Source: a virus. Taken from it: a stretch of DNA of 41,452 nucleotides. Shown here piece by piece: positions 28,476 through 38,296 of the stretch. Location of the stretch: positions 1-41,452 of IMG/VR virus record IMGVR_UViG_3300047483_000438. One strand, written 5' to 3'. Position numbers and translations under genes: made by a program. Each line of letters opens with the position of its first letter. Within the stretch, counting starts at the first letter, position 1. Under the pieces are notes generated by a model. It saw nothing but the letters and a program-made list of their open reading frames with translations. It ran no database searches and had not been told where the DNA came from.

Positions 28476-29886
28476 TTATATCCAAATATGGAAAAACTGT
28501 TCGCCAGTTTGTACCGCGTCTGCGATCAAGTTCATCCAGATAAATGTGAAGTTTTTTAATTTCGTTTATATTGTTTTTCTTTACTTGTTGCAATTGTTTT
28601 TCTAAACCCTGCATTCTTAATACAGCTTCTTGTTGATGTACAGTATCTGTTGGCATAACTTTATAAATTTCTACAAAAGAATCCTTCCAAAAGTCGTATG
28701 AAAATATTTGAGGATGTTGAAACATTTGATTACCTGTATAAAATTGAAAATAATGTCCGATATGTTTAGAGCTACTAAACTTTTTAATTTTTTCTATTAG
28801 AGCAGGCATTGTTTTAATAGTCATAGCTGTCACGGTTTGATTAATATTAATCCTTAACCAATTATCCTGTTTACTGGCCCAGTCCAATCTTTTTTCAAAT
28901 AAATTTAAATCTAAACCAAATCGTGTATATTCAGCTTCTACTCCCCAATTATCGATACTAGCAGTTAAATCAAAAACTTTTATTTTTTTATCTTTCTGAA
29001 GTTTTTTAATTTTTTCTATATACAGATCCCAATACTTATTTGGCGCACACATATTACTGAATATACAAAATTCTAAATTAGGATTAGGTTGCTTGTCTAA
29101 AATCTCTAACACGCTATTCATTAAATCATGCTGAATAAAAGTTTCTCCGCCTAATAAATGCAATCTTGAAAGTTTTGTAATATTGTTTGTTAACCAATTA
29201 ATAAATTTGTTAAAATATTCTTGTGCAGCAACAGTAGGTTTGTTAATCACCGGAATAGTAACTCCGTTACTATTAAAAGATCCAAATTTGATATTTTCTT
29301 GTTCAATGCGAGAACTATTATGACTAAAACAATACACACAAGCAAAATTACAAATATTTTGTGCAAAAATTTCTACAATCTTAGGAGAAACTACTATAGC
29401 GGTAGGATCTGTTTCAAGTTCAACAGGAGTAAGATTTGGAATTTCTAAATTATGTTGTCTGTCGCTCCAACCACCTGCATCTTCTATGTTCTTACAGTAT
29501 TCGCAACCCCCAGTAGGCCATTTTCCTTCTAGCATAAGTTTTCTATCATTTAACTTTTTAGGGATATTATGGAAATTATCAAAATCTTCTAATTCAAATT
29601 TTACTGGTTGTACTCTATGGCAACTGGCTGTAGACAGTTGATTAAGGAAAATTGTACTCCAAGTCCATTTACTTTGGCAAGCTGTTTTAGTTTTTATAGG
29701 AAATCTTATACCTTGTTCTTTTACATAATAATTTAACATGCGTTCTACTAGATTTTTAGCGATAGGGTGTGTTGGTCTAACTCCTTGCATAAATTCGTCA
29801 TAGCTAGGCCAGTCACCCCCTGCCCAAATTTCATATTCTTTCGGGCCTATGTACAAACGAAGATTTTTTACAGAGTCTGTCATCAT
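28468..29886 (-). CDS. Radical SAM protein, type B, with N-terminal extension
   Basis: 472 residues. Core motif C179-x3-C183-x2-C186 (ICNFACVYC), then LLGGETF. Its N-terminal set is of the second type: C70 followed by W74, C89 followed by His, and CEYC at 128-131. It carries about 45 extra N-terminal residues compared with the other type B genes. The DNA is visibly A/T-richer than its neighbours (not computed), which may mean a different origin. Starts ATGATG; the first ATG overlaps the previous stop (ATGA). Confidence 0.82.
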   Translation of the reverse strand: MMTDSVKNLRLYIGPKEYEIWAGGDWPSYDEFMQGVRPTHPIAKNLVERMLNYYVKEQGIRFPIKTKTACQSKWTWSTIFLNQLSTASCHRVQPVKFELEDFDNFHNIPKKLNDRKLMLEGKWPTGGCEYCKNIEDAGGWSDRQHNLEIPNLTPVELETDPTAIVVSPKIVEIFAQNICNFACVYCFSHNSSRIEQENIKFGSFNSNGVTIPVINKPTVAAQEYFNKFINWLTNNITKLSRLHLLGGETFIQHDLMNSVLEILDKQPNPNLEFCIFSNMCAPNKYWDLYIEKIKKLQKDKKIKVFDLTASIDNWGVEAEYTRFGLDLNLFEKRLDWASKQDNWLRININQTVTAMTIKTMPALIEKIKKFSSSKHIGHYFQFYTGNQMFQHPQIFSYDFWKDSFVEIYKVMPTDTVHQQEAVLRMQGLEKQLQQVKKNNINEIKKLHIYLDELDRRRGTNWRTVFPYLDINE

Positions 29887-31082
29887 TTATATCCCATTAC
29901 TCGTGCGATTTCAGGATGAGTATCCATAAAGTTTTGTTTACGATAAGCATCAGTACGTTGCATATTAATTAAAAATTCTTGGCCGTCACTGCCTGGACCA
30001 TTTTCAATAAACTTTATAATATTATCTATCTCTTGTTGATAAAAATTGCTGGTCCAAAATACAGTTTTAAGTTTGTTTAGTACTAGTTCTTTGGCTGCAG
30101 GTGTCATGTAAGCAATACTCATATGATTGGGACTGTGCAACATATTAAAATAAATGCTGCCAAAAGGTTTTTTATCTGCCCAAGCTAACAGTTCATCTAA
30201 GTAATAAACATTTTGTATATTAACAGTAAAACATAATTGTGTAGTAATATTTGGAGTATCTACAATTTTAGTCCAGTGTACTGTATCAATGATTTTATTG
30301 GCCAACTGCCAATCTGCCCCATACCGCTCATATTCAAATCTTGCACCAACATTGTCGATACTAAAGGCAATATCTACACGACCAAATTTATCCCATACCA
30401 TTGTATGTGGCCCTACATGCTGTGTAGCATTTGTGTTATAGTGTATGTCAATATTTTTACTATACCCATTGTCTGCTGCGTACTGTAATAAGTCCCAGTG
30501 CTCTTGTATTAGCCAAGGTTCACCGCCAGTAAATTCAAAGTATCTTATGTGAGGCAACAGTGTTTTTAAATTATCCCAAAAGTCCGGCGACTCTTCGGGC
30601 CACTTGCCTTGCTTTAGCCACTTATAAGCAACGTGTTCTTTTTTATTAAAATCTTTAGGCATGTAGTCTAGTTCTTCTGCAGCCCATTTACTGCTGGACC
30701 ACGAACCGCAAATGCGACATTTTAAATTACAGATATTACCTAATTTTAAATCTAAAAACCATAATTGATCAGGAAGGTCATTGGCCCAATCTACTTGTTG
30801 ATATAATTCTTTTAGTCGTACCTGACTGTAAATGCGCTTGCTGTCACGGCCAGCAGCTTCTTCGTCCCAACATAATTTACAGGTAGCAGGCCGTTCTCCC
30901 CTACGAAACTGCTGTCGTAAATTCTGCATATATTCACTTTTGTATGCATCTTCAAGGGTGTGGATTCTCAAATCTATGCCGGCAATATCTTCTCTTGCTA
31001 GGCAACAAGGTCTGGCTGTGCCCATAGGACTAGCTTCTATACTAATCCAAGGCAACATACAAACAGTTTTAGGTAATGTCAT
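29883..31082 (-). CDS. Radical SAM protein, type A
   Basis: 399 residues, the shortest and cleanest of the set. C8 (CMLPW), CC at 26-27, CKLC at 68-71; then core C118-x3-C122-x2-C125 (ICNLKCRICG) and FTGGEPWL. The C-terminal part is alpha/beta as in partial TIM barrels. It overlaps both neighbours by four bases. Good choice as reference for the type A subgroup. Confidence 0.87.
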   Translation of the reverse strand: MTLPKTVCMLPWISIEASPMGTARPCCLAREDIAGIDLRIHTLEDAYKSEYMQNLRQQFRRGERPATCKLCWDEEAAGRDSKRIYSQVRLKELYQQVDWANDLPDQLWFLDLKLGNICNLKCRICGSWSSSKWAAEELDYMPKDFNKKEHVAYKWLKQGKWPEESPDFWDNLKTLLPHIRYFEFTGGEPWLIQEHWDLLQYAADNGYSKNIDIHYNTNATQHVGPHTMVWDKFGRVDIAFSIDNVGARFEYERYGADWQLANKIIDTVHWTKIVDTPNITTQLCFTVNIQNVYYLDELLAWADKKPFGSIYFNMLHSPNHMSIAYMTPAAKELVLNKLKTVFWTSNFYQQEIDNIIKFIENGPGSDGQEFLINMQRTDAYRKQNFMDTHPEIARVMGYK

Positions 31083-32392
31083 TTTAAATTTGTAAATTCA
31101 GAAAATGTTGTCCAAAATTCTTCATTGCGGACTTGATCTAATTTTGTAGTTTCATCTTTAAAACGCTGCCAATGCTGTGTGCCGTCGTTATTCATAATAA
31201 AGTTTAGCATACTTTTAAATCCGTTTGTTGCCCTTTTTAGACTATCTAGTGGTTCTAACCATTCAATATGATTTTCATAGGCAGGTTTAATATACCCTGC
31301 TTTAAACCAATTTGGGAAAATATCTGCGCGATACCAGTCTGGACTTTGGCAAATATTTACATTCCAATCTTTAGCTTGAACAAGTCCAAGATCAGTCCAC
31401 TCACGATGAAAATCTAAAACATGCAATACATTCATTGCACTAATAGTAGAACTAACATAAAAATCCACATGCGGCACTTCTGCGATCATTAATTCTCTAT
31501 TAGCAACTGTTTGGTGCCAGTCGGTGCCTTTACGCATTAGTTCTGCTCTGGCACCATTGTCATCTAAACTAGCACCTACACTGACATTTTTAAAATGGCG
31601 CCAATAATCAAACACATGTTTGTCTTTGAGTCTAAGTTCGCTGAAGTTAGTATTATATTGAATTCTAACATCAGTTTTGCCGTATTGAATTAGTTTCTCT
31701 AACAAGTAGTAATGTTCTTTCATAATTAAAGGTTCACCACCTGCAAAATACACCTGTTCGAGATATGGAATGTGTTCTTCCATTTGAACTATCATACCAT
31801 CTTCGTCGCCAGTTGTATACTCAACTCGCTCCATATTGCGTCCCAATACATCAGGTATACGATTGTATAACTTTACATGATCGTTGTACCAATTACTGCT
31901 GAAAATAGGCCCACAACTGCGACAACGAAAATTACACAAATTACTAAAACGAACATCCCAATATCTAATTTTGAATTCAGGATGTGTTCCATCATTTTGT
32001 GTATTGTCTATTTCAGTAATATGCTGTCCATAGTTTCTGTTAGCATCATAACGCATACTAAATGCACCATGTTGCTCTTGCTCATAACATTTTACGCATT
32101 CTTTACATGGCTTATCTTCAAGCATATTGCGACGCATTTGTTTGTAGGGTTCTTGATTCCATATTTCTACCATAGTATTTTTACGCAGATCTCCTACTGG
32201 ATGCCAATAGTCGCTTAAACAACAAGGATATGCTCTACCGTCAGGAAAAGCATGCATGTGCATCCATGGTAACATACAAAAAGTTTTACTTTCTGTAAGG
32301 CGCAACCATTGCTTATCTGTTAACTTATCTCTTTCGATAAAATATGGAGCACGAGCGTTGTAATCATATTTTTTATAAAAATCTTTGCTCAT
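31079..32392 (-). CDS. Radical SAM protein, type A
   Basis: 437 residues from ATG 32392 (ATGA overlap); the TTG at 32407 would start inside the gene before. C39 (CMLPW), CC at 57-58, and three close cysteines (96, 99, 102: CKECVKC) instead of two. Core C153-x3-C157-x2-C160 (LCNFRCRSCG), then FAGGEPLI. An N-terminal extension of about 30 residues is polar and basic. Confidence 0.86.
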   Translation of the reverse strand: MSKDFYKKYDYNARAPYFIERDKLTDKQWLRLTESKTFCMLPWMHMHAFPDGRAYPCCLSDYWHPVGDLRKNTMVEIWNQEPYKQMRRNMLEDKPCKECVKCYEQEQHGAFSMRYDANRNYGQHITEIDNTQNDGTHPEFKIRYWDVRFSNLCNFRCRSCGPIFSSNWYNDHVKLYNRIPDVLGRNMERVEYTTGDEDGMIVQMEEHIPYLEQVYFAGGEPLIMKEHYYLLEKLIQYGKTDVRIQYNTNFSELRLKDKHVFDYWRHFKNVSVGASLDDNGARAELMRKGTDWHQTVANRELMIAEVPHVDFYVSSTISAMNVLHVLDFHREWTDLGLVQAKDWNVNICQSPDWYRADIFPNWFKAGYIKPAYENHIEWLEPLDSLKRATNGFKSMLNFIMNNDGTQHWQRFKDETTKLDQVRNEEFWTTFSEFTNLK

Positions 32393-33738
32393 AGGCTTTC
32401 GTACCAAGTTTTTAATAAAGGAAATGTTTCAACAAAGTTTTTACTTCTACGGATGTCGTATTGTTGATAAAACTTTTTAAAATCATTATTTAATGACAGT
32501 ATATCAAATGTGTCGCTATGCGGAGTTTTTACTACATCTAAATAATTTACTAATCTTTGCAAATGAGCCCATTCAAATTCGTGAATATAATTATAACCTT
32601 TATGATTGATCATGAATTGTGCAATTCGATCTTTATATTGTGTACGCAATTCATCTGGTAATACTAACGGACTCTGAAAACTAGGAAAGCGTAAAATATT
32701 CAAGCTCATAAAAATTTTGTTGTCACCATATTCTAATTTCCAGTTAGCTATCATTTCTAGAAAACTATCTAAACTATCTAAACATAATGCATTTATCGTG
32801 GACATAATATGAATAGTTCTAAATTTACCACTATCGAGTAGTCTTTCTACATTATTTGCCCAGTCATCAAATACTAAGCCATCGCGAATATATTCTGCTT
32901 GCAAACCCATTGATTCGTTGCTGGTATATAAATCAATTTCGATACCGTCCACAGCATCTACTAGACGGTCTATATCTACTTGTGTGCCTAAATTACTGTT
33001 AATAGCCAATCTTGTTTGACTGCGACCTTTATTGTTTTTGAACCAATCGATTAGTTTCCATGTTTCCGCACTCATTAACGGTTCACCCCCTGTCACACGC
33101 AGTTCTTTCAGTGTCTTATGTAGGTCTGTTTCCCACCACTTATGAAATGCCTCCACATACGGATTAATTTCACCAAACTTATAAAGTTGACTGCCGCCAT
33201 GCTCGTGAGTGAAATGATTACGACCATCACTGATAAGATCGACATATGGCCCATTAGTTCGTATGTCTTTGACCCAAGTACTACTAAAAGCAGGGTTACA
33301 GTAGCTACAAGCGAACTGGCAAGTACGATCAAAAGCAATCTCCAAAGTCTGTAGATCCACGTCTGCATCTGCGTCCAAGTTAAAAGCATATTCTAAATCC
33401 TTGTCATTATAAATTACAGTCTTATAAACCCTATCACTCACCGAGTCTCGGCCCATATCCTCAATTTTCCAACAGTATTCGCAGCCCGGAGGGCGTTCGC
33501 CTACTTTCATCTGTGCTCTGTCCTGTTTCTTTTGTTTACTATTGTGTAGTGCTTTAGGGTTTAACTGCACTTCTTCAACACTAACTTTATGTGCTGGGGG
33601 ATGATGGCAACTGGTAGTCATCCCGCTACCTAACCATATAGTAGCGTTATACCATTTTGCCCCACAAAATGAGTCTGACTTAATGTCAATTACTCTGTGT
33701 TTGTATCCTAAATATGTTTCGTTATGTTGTTTTGGCAT
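32389..33738 (-). CDS. Radical SAM protein, type B
   Basis: 449 residues from ATG 33738; ATG 33765 would overlap the neighbour by 44 bases and has no SD. Type B N-terminus: C25-x3-W, C44 in SCHHPP, CEYCW at 86-90. Core C140-x3-C144-x2-C147 (TCQFACSYC), then VTGGEPLM. It is a close paralogue of the next gene upstream (33722), sharing HHPP/YHPP and LHN blocks, so the two probably arose by tandem duplication. Confidence 0.84.
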   Translation of the reverse strand: MPKQHNETYLGYKHRVIDIKSDSFCGAKWYNATIWLGSGMTTSCHHPPAHKVSVEEVQLNPKALHNSKQKKQDRAQMKVGERPPGCEYCWKIEDMGRDSVSDRVYKTVIYNDKDLEYAFNLDADADVDLQTLEIAFDRTCQFACSYCNPAFSSTWVKDIRTNGPYVDLISDGRNHFTHEHGGSQLYKFGEINPYVEAFHKWWETDLHKTLKELRVTGGEPLMSAETWKLIDWFKNNKGRSQTRLAINSNLGTQVDIDRLVDAVDGIEIDLYTSNESMGLQAEYIRDGLVFDDWANNVERLLDSGKFRTIHIMSTINALCLDSLDSFLEMIANWKLEYGDNKIFMSLNILRFPSFQSPLVLPDELRTQYKDRIAQFMINHKGYNYIHEFEWAHLQRLVNYLDVVKTPHSDTFDILSLNNDFKKFYQQYDIRRSKNFVETFPLLKTWYESL

Positions 33739-35116
33739 GATACTCACATTGTTTCCAAAAATCATACATTTCTGGAAAGGTTCTTAAAAAGCCAGTATTT
33801 CTTCTTAGATCGTGTTCACTGAAGAATCTATAAAAATTAGCCTGTTGCATTTTAACATAGCCATGATCTAATTTGCAACCTTCCGCCATATAATCAATTA
33901 CACGCTGTAGCCTTTGTAGTTCATAATCTTTGAATCCGTGGTTGATATTTTCTTTATTGTCATTGATATTCTTCATCATGAATGCCCAAACTTCTTCTAA
34001 GGAATCTTGATAACTTTCGGGCAGTAATCTTATGTCTTGCCATTCAGGTTTTCTTAATATAGGAGTGTCAAACCAAACACGCTGATAAGTTTTGCTGTAA
34101 ATTGATCTAAGTCCTAATATGCCGTTAATTAACTCATGCAGGCCAGTTACATTCAGTGTATTCATAGTTATAATAAAAGTTAAACTACTTCTATTAGGCA
34201 CTTCATTTAAAAACCTATTAACATTGTCCCATAGTCTTTCAAAGTTTAAACCATGCCTTGCATATTCTGCTTTGTAAAACATAGCATCAAGGCTTACATA
34301 CTGCATGAAATGTTCTAAGTACTTTGGTTCGTTTGAAGTTAATCTTTTAACATAGTTAAGATATCGTTCAAACAATTCAGGCTCAACACTGAAATTACTG
34401 GTAACATTTAAATGCAATTTAGGACTAGGGTTTGCCAAGACATAGTCAAATACTCGATATGTATTTTTATCCATTAGTGGCTCCCCACCTGTCATGCGAA
34501 AGTGTTCTAACTCAGGGTAAAGTTCAGGCCACCATGCCCAAAAAGCATCCACATAAGGATTATGTTCCCTGGCCGGGATCGGTCTACGACGACCAGTAAA
34601 ATGTTGGGGATCATTATGAATTGGAGTAGTAGGATAACCCCCCAAACGCTGTACTTCGTCCTGCCAAGTACTGCTGAATTGTGGACTGCAATAACTGCAA
34701 CTTAAATTACAAGCATGATTGAAATTGACTTCGACATAACTGGGTACAACATCTTCATCGCCGGTGCTGTTTGTTATACTTTCAAAATCTTTAGCGGCCC
34801 AAGGTTCTCCTGACCTATAGTGCCTGTCACTTAAATTGCCTAAATCTTCCTGTGTCCAACAATAACTGCACTCACTAGGTCGTTCATGTTTTAGCATAAT
34901 CTTACGCTGGATTTTTTTATGTTCAGTATTATGTAAACTACTAGGATTAGAAGTTAAATTATCGGGTTCTATTTCATGTAAGGGCGGATGATAACAACTG
35001 TTATTCAACCCCGTTGGTAAATGCAGACTAACTTGTTTCCATTTTGCAAGACAAAGTCCTTGACCCAATTTTTCTTTTGCATCTTCTGCGCTGGTTAGAA
35101 AAACACTTTTAGTCAC
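33722..35116 (-). CDS. Radical SAM protein, type B (first of six)
   Basis: 464 residues from GTG 35116, overlapping the glycosyltransferase stop as GTGA. C22-x3-W26, C41 in SCYHPP, CSYCW at 83-87; core C136-x3-C140-x2-C143 (ACNLSCSYC), then MTGGEPLM. In transcription order it opens the radical SAM block directly after a glycosyltransferase-like gene, so sugar-linked substrates are plausible. Confidence 0.85.
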   Translation of the reverse strand: MTKSVFLTSAEDAKEKLGQGLCLAKWKQVSLHLPTGLNNSCYHPPLHEIEPDNLTSNPSSLHNTEHKKIQRKIMLKHERPSECSYCWTQEDLGNLSDRHYRSGEPWAAKDFESITNSTGDEDVVPSYVEVNFNHACNLSCSYCSPQFSSTWQDEVQRLGGYPTTPIHNDPQHFTGRRRPIPAREHNPYVDAFWAWWPELYPELEHFRMTGGEPLMDKNTYRVFDYVLANPSPKLHLNVTSNFSVEPELFERYLNYVKRLTSNEPKYLEHFMQYVSLDAMFYKAEYARHGLNFERLWDNVNRFLNEVPNRSSLTFIITMNTLNVTGLHELINGILGLRSIYSKTYQRVWFDTPILRKPEWQDIRLLPESYQDSLEEVWAFMMKNINDNKENINHGFKDYELQRLQRVIDYMAEGCKLDHGYVKMQQANFYRFFSEHDLRRNTGFLRTFPEMYDFWKQCEYHAKTT

Positions 35117-36021
35117 AGTTCATTACTTTCTTTAATCACAGCACCTTTGTTGCGATAGTTGTGTTTGTAATGATGTTTGAAAAATTTGCTTTGTTCAGCA
35201 GTCATATCAACTATAGGCAAGGACAATCTAGTTCTTAATGTTTCACCCAATGATATACAGCTTTGTTCTGTGTCTCTACTAAAACTACTCCACAGGTATT
35301 CTAAATGATCGAAATCCTGCACTTGTTTATAGTCCCAGTCTCGCAACATAGTAAAGTAAGTGCCTAGTCTTGCACCATATATTGCCCAAAAACCATTTTC
35401 AACATCCATGCCAACTGTTTGCCATATGCACAAATGGTCGTAGTTTCTTGCATGCACATGTTTTTCAAATTCAGCAAGATTAGGTTTGGTGCCTCTATCT
35501 AAACACATCTTAACACCTTCTCTAAATCCTGCACGCCATGCTTGAAATGGCGTAGCATTAGGATAAGTTGTACTGTAGCAATCGTGCATGGCTATGTATC
35601 TAGGGTCAAAACAAAATTCAACGGCTGTTTCATTAGAACCATCTGTGTTTTCATGTGTACGCATTGTGTTAACAAAGTCTTTGGTCCAACAACTGATGCC
35701 GCCATTACCGTACATAAGGCCATTTATATGATTCCTGGCACGCCAACGAAATACGCAGTCACGATTGGCTGATGTTAGTGTCAACTGTTGATTGAAAAAA
35801 TCAGGATCAGGAATATTGTCACCATCGATTAGAACAAATCTATCAGTATCACTTGCAGCTGCTGCAGCTTTGTGTGCAGCATCTGAACCTTTAACACCGT
35901 CTACTCTTTTTGCCCATGGCACCATGTTTTGGATTTTGATCCAAAATTCTTCTTTTTTAGGTTCGTCGTAGGTTAAAAAAACTACATCTAAATCAGCTAT
36001 ATCAATTGTTTCTTGGTGCAT
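35113..36021 (-). CDS. Glycosyltransferase-like (GT-A) protein
   Basis: 302 residues from ATG 36021; TTG 36030 is also in frame. The GT-A build is visible: strand DLDVVFLTYDEPK at 10-22, GVKGSDAAHKAAAAAS (42-57), then FVLIDGDNIPDPDFF with the metal-binding DGDN at 66-69. HINGLMYGNGGISCW looks like the acceptor loop. It is the only member of this subfamily here with an intact D-x-D. The repeats at 22350 are its degenerate relatives. Donor sugar unknown. Confidence 0.75.
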   Translation of the reverse strand: MHQETIDIADLDVVFLTYDEPKKEEFWIKIQNMVPWAKRVDGVKGSDAAHKAAAAASDTDRFVLIDGDNIPDPDFFNQQLTLTSANRDCVFRWRARNHINGLMYGNGGISCWTKDFVNTMRTHENTDGSNETAVEFCFDPRYIAMHDCYSTTYPNATPFQAWRAGFREGVKMCLDRGTKPNLAEFEKHVHARNYDHLCIWQTVGMDVENGFWAIYGARLGTYFTMLRDWDYKQVQDFDHLEYLWSSFSRDTEQSCISLGETLRTRLSLPIVDMTAEQSKFFKHHYKHNYRNKGAVIKESNEL

Positions 36022-36358
36022 AGTATTCAATATCGTAATAAACTTCTGTATCTTCTATTAACAGTGCAGCATGACCTGCAACAACTTTAAATCCCGAATC
36101 GGCTTTAACTAATGCAGCTAAAATTCTATTTGGTGTTTTAATTACTTCAAGTTTATGATTTTTAACTTCGTATCGTATGTAATTGTCATATTCCGGTTTA
36201 GTAACAACAATATAAGTTCCAGATTCTGGGTGATTAAATGAACTACAATTTGTAATTCTTCCCGATTCATCATAATAAAATCTATATTCAGGTACGGGGT
36301 CTGCTGTGACCTCAAGCCCTTGTAGTGCTATTAATAAATTATTTAAGGATTCGTTCAT
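36002..36358 (-). CDS. Conserved phage hypothetical protein
   Basis: 118 residues, between two glycosyltransferase-like genes and overlapping both by about 20 bases. Beta-rich: EYRFYYDESGRITNCSSF, GTYIVVTKPEYDNYIRYEV, and an end with EVYYDIEYYAPR. Similar short 'YYDESGR' proteins occur near structural genes of other phages (memory, unchecked). No function. Confidence 0.65.
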   Translation of the reverse strand: MNESLNNLLIALQGLEVTADPVPEYRFYYDESGRITNCSSFNHPESGTYIVVTKPEYDNYIRYEVKNHKLEVIKTPNRILAALVKADSGFKVVAGHAALLIEDTEVYYDIEYYAPRNN

Positions 36359-37181
36359 AGTGTTCTATTAATTCATCAGTAGCAAATTCTTTTGTTTGAT
36401 AATGTAAAGGTGCATACTGATTTAAATTGTTTATTCTTATATCGGTATTGTCTAATTCAGTAATTACCGCTGTTGGCCAATCATCATACCAACTGTTAAT
36501 AGCAGGTTTCATATGTGTAAATTTAATAAAATCCATGGTAGGCATAGTACACAATTCTCTGCCAAGTAGTTCAGCAGTAACGGCATAAAGAACATCTGTA
36601 CTGGGATTGTCTTCTCTGCAATTAACCAGTGCATGTTCTCGAATCATTGGCCAATTATCTTGTACTTTTTTTGCTACTCTAAAAAAATCACTGGCAGTTT
36701 GACTAAATCTAAAATACATTAATCCATTATAAACATCAGGCAAGCAGTTATCATCAAAAAACTTTCTATAGGCTCGAACACTGCTGTGCTGTTGTTGCCA
36801 ATCTAAACAACCCCAACTTAAAACTATATCTCGTTTTCTAAAAGCAGGCCACCAATGGTCAATACTGTCAGTAAACAATAAATCGCTTTCTACTTTGACA
36901 GTTTCTTTGAAAGGGGTTAATGCAAAAACTTGATGCTCGTTGCCAAATTTATAGTTGTCAGTGTTATAATCATTTTCCAACACAATTACATAATCAAATA
37001 CTTTTTTATGTAAATTGGTTACAGTGTTGTTTGTTGCTTGATCTACTATAACTGCAAAGCGGTTTACTTTTTGCGTTGCTTTTATACTTAACGCCTGTAA
37101 GTATGCTAGTCTCAGATAATCTACCGTTGCGGTATTTTGTGCAAAAGTCACAAAGCCCTGCTGTTCCTTATGCCATGTCAT
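36339..37181 (-). CDS. Glycosyltransferase-like protein
   Basis: 280 residues from ATG 37181, supported by AAAAGG six bases upstream; the TTG at 37199 is worse. The pattern GFVTFAQNTATVDYLRLAYL then RFAVIVDQAT, and KVESDLLF with ESD at 98-100 as a D-x-D-like site, fit a GT8-like GT-A fold. YNGLMYFRFS and a late KFTHMKPA (His) also fit. The D-x-D is imperfect (E-S-D), so activity is uncertain. Confidence 0.6.
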   Translation of the reverse strand: MTWHKEQQGFVTFAQNTATVDYLRLAYLQALSIKATQKVNRFAVIVDQATNNTVTNLHKKVFDYVIVLENDYNTDNYKFGNEHQVFALTPFKETVKVESDLLFTDSIDHWWPAFRKRDIVLSWGCLDWQQQHSSVRAYRKFFDDNCLPDVYNGLMYFRFSQTASDFFRVAKKVQDNWPMIREHALVNCREDNPSTDVLYAVTAELLGRELCTMPTMDFIKFTHMKPAINSWYDDWPTAVITELDNTDIRINNLNQYAPLHYQTKEFATDELIEHYERILK

Positions 37182-37992
37182 TGCATACCTTTTCAACAAA
37201 CTGTTTAAAACTATCTGTTTGCAGATATTGTTTATCCATAATATGTATATTTTGCACAGGACTGACTACAGCACGATCGTGATGTTTAATGAATATGAAA
37301 TTATTTTTAATTTCTATAGATTCAATGTCTGACTCCACGGTAAAAATTTTATTGGGCATGCTTCTTGATGTGTGCCATGTATAGCCATTTAAGACAATGT
37401 CTGCCATTGCAAAAGCATGATCGTTTCTGAATGTGCCCTGTGCTTTGAATAAAGTTTTGTAGTATTTGTAGTTTCTTTCAATTCTTTGTACAAAATCAAA
37501 AAATAACTTAGAGTGTTGTGTCTTTTTAAAAACCACACAAGTGGCCCATACAAAAGGCAAACTATAATTTACACCCATTCTGCTGTACAATATACCGTCT
37601 TCACTGTAACTAGTATGCTGTAACTTGTAATCAAATGTTTGTTCTGTAAAAGTTAACAAACTATTATCTAAAATCAAATAGTCACTGTCTAATAGAATAG
37701 TTGTGTCATAGGGACTAAGATCATAGGCTAGACTTCTGCCGCCGTTGCGCCATGTTTGCTTTGCGAAGTTTATATTTCTAAAATTATCTAAGGTATTTTC
37801 TATTCTTATGACCTTGTCGTACTTAAAACTAGGGTTACTATCTATGTCAGTTACTAGTGTTACTGGCAATTTAAGATGTTTTGTAATAAGTTTAGCATTG
37901 GCATCAGCTATAGCAACATAGTCTATAAATTCTGTGTTATAAGCAAACAGCACAACACCTTTAGATTCTTCTAAACCGTTTGAGTTCTTCAT
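37168..37992 (-). CDS. Glycosyltransferase-like protein (DxD)
   Basis: 274 residues from ATG 37992; ATG 38010 is also possible and neither has a clear SD. VVLFAYNTEFIDYVAIADAN then LPVTLVTD; ILLDSDYLIL with DSD at 102-104; and IFIKHHDRAV near the end. The layout parallels the next gene (36339), so the two may be diverged paralogues or act as a pair. Confidence 0.65.
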   Translation of the reverse strand: MKNSNGLEESKGVVLFAYNTEFIDYVAIADANAKLITKHLKLPVTLVTDIDSNPSFKYDKVIRIENTLDNFRNINFAKQTWRNGGRSLAYDLSPYDTTILLDSDYLILDNSLLTFTEQTFDYKLQHTSYSEDGILYSRMGVNYSLPFVWATCVVFKKTQHSKLFFDFVQRIERNYKYYKTLFKAQGTFRNDHAFAMADIVLNGYTWHTSRSMPNKIFTVESDIESIEIKNNFIFIKHHDRAVVSPVQNIHIMDKQYLQTDSFKQFVEKVCNDMA

Positions 37993-38278
37993 GTTGTTGA
38001 TGCCACGCATTCATTACTGCTTGATAGTGTTGTCTTGCTAATTTCAAAAATTCTTCTCTTTTGATCTCAATTGGATTTTCGTAAGTATCTTCTATGTATA
38101 TAATTTCGTTGGGCCATGTCGATACAAACGCCAATAAATCAGGTGTGATTTTAAACAAACCATTGTTATAGGCCATGTGAAGATCTGTAGTAATCTTTCC
38201 TTTTAAAATTTTTTTATTTTTTTGGTAGTCTGTGGCTAACTTGACAGACTTTACCAAATCGTTGATAGATCCGGACAT
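37961..38278 (-). CDS. Small conserved phage protein, first gene of the minus-strand operon
   Basis: 105 residues. AAAGGT six bases before ATG. Helical start (SINDLVKSVKLATDYQKNKK), KITTDLHMAYNNGLFKITPD, then a long charged C-terminal helix (LARQHYQAVMNAWHQQHEEL). It recalls a conserved cyanophage-type gene next to tail-fibre genes (memory, unchecked). No known catalytic motif. Confidence 0.7.
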   Translation of the reverse strand: MSGSINDLVKSVKLATDYQKNKKILKGKITTDLHMAYNNGLFKITPDLLAFVSTWPNEIIYIEDTYENPIEIKREEFLKLARQHYQAVMNAWHQQHEELKRFRRI

Positions 38279-38296
38279 AAGTTACCTTTATAGGAA

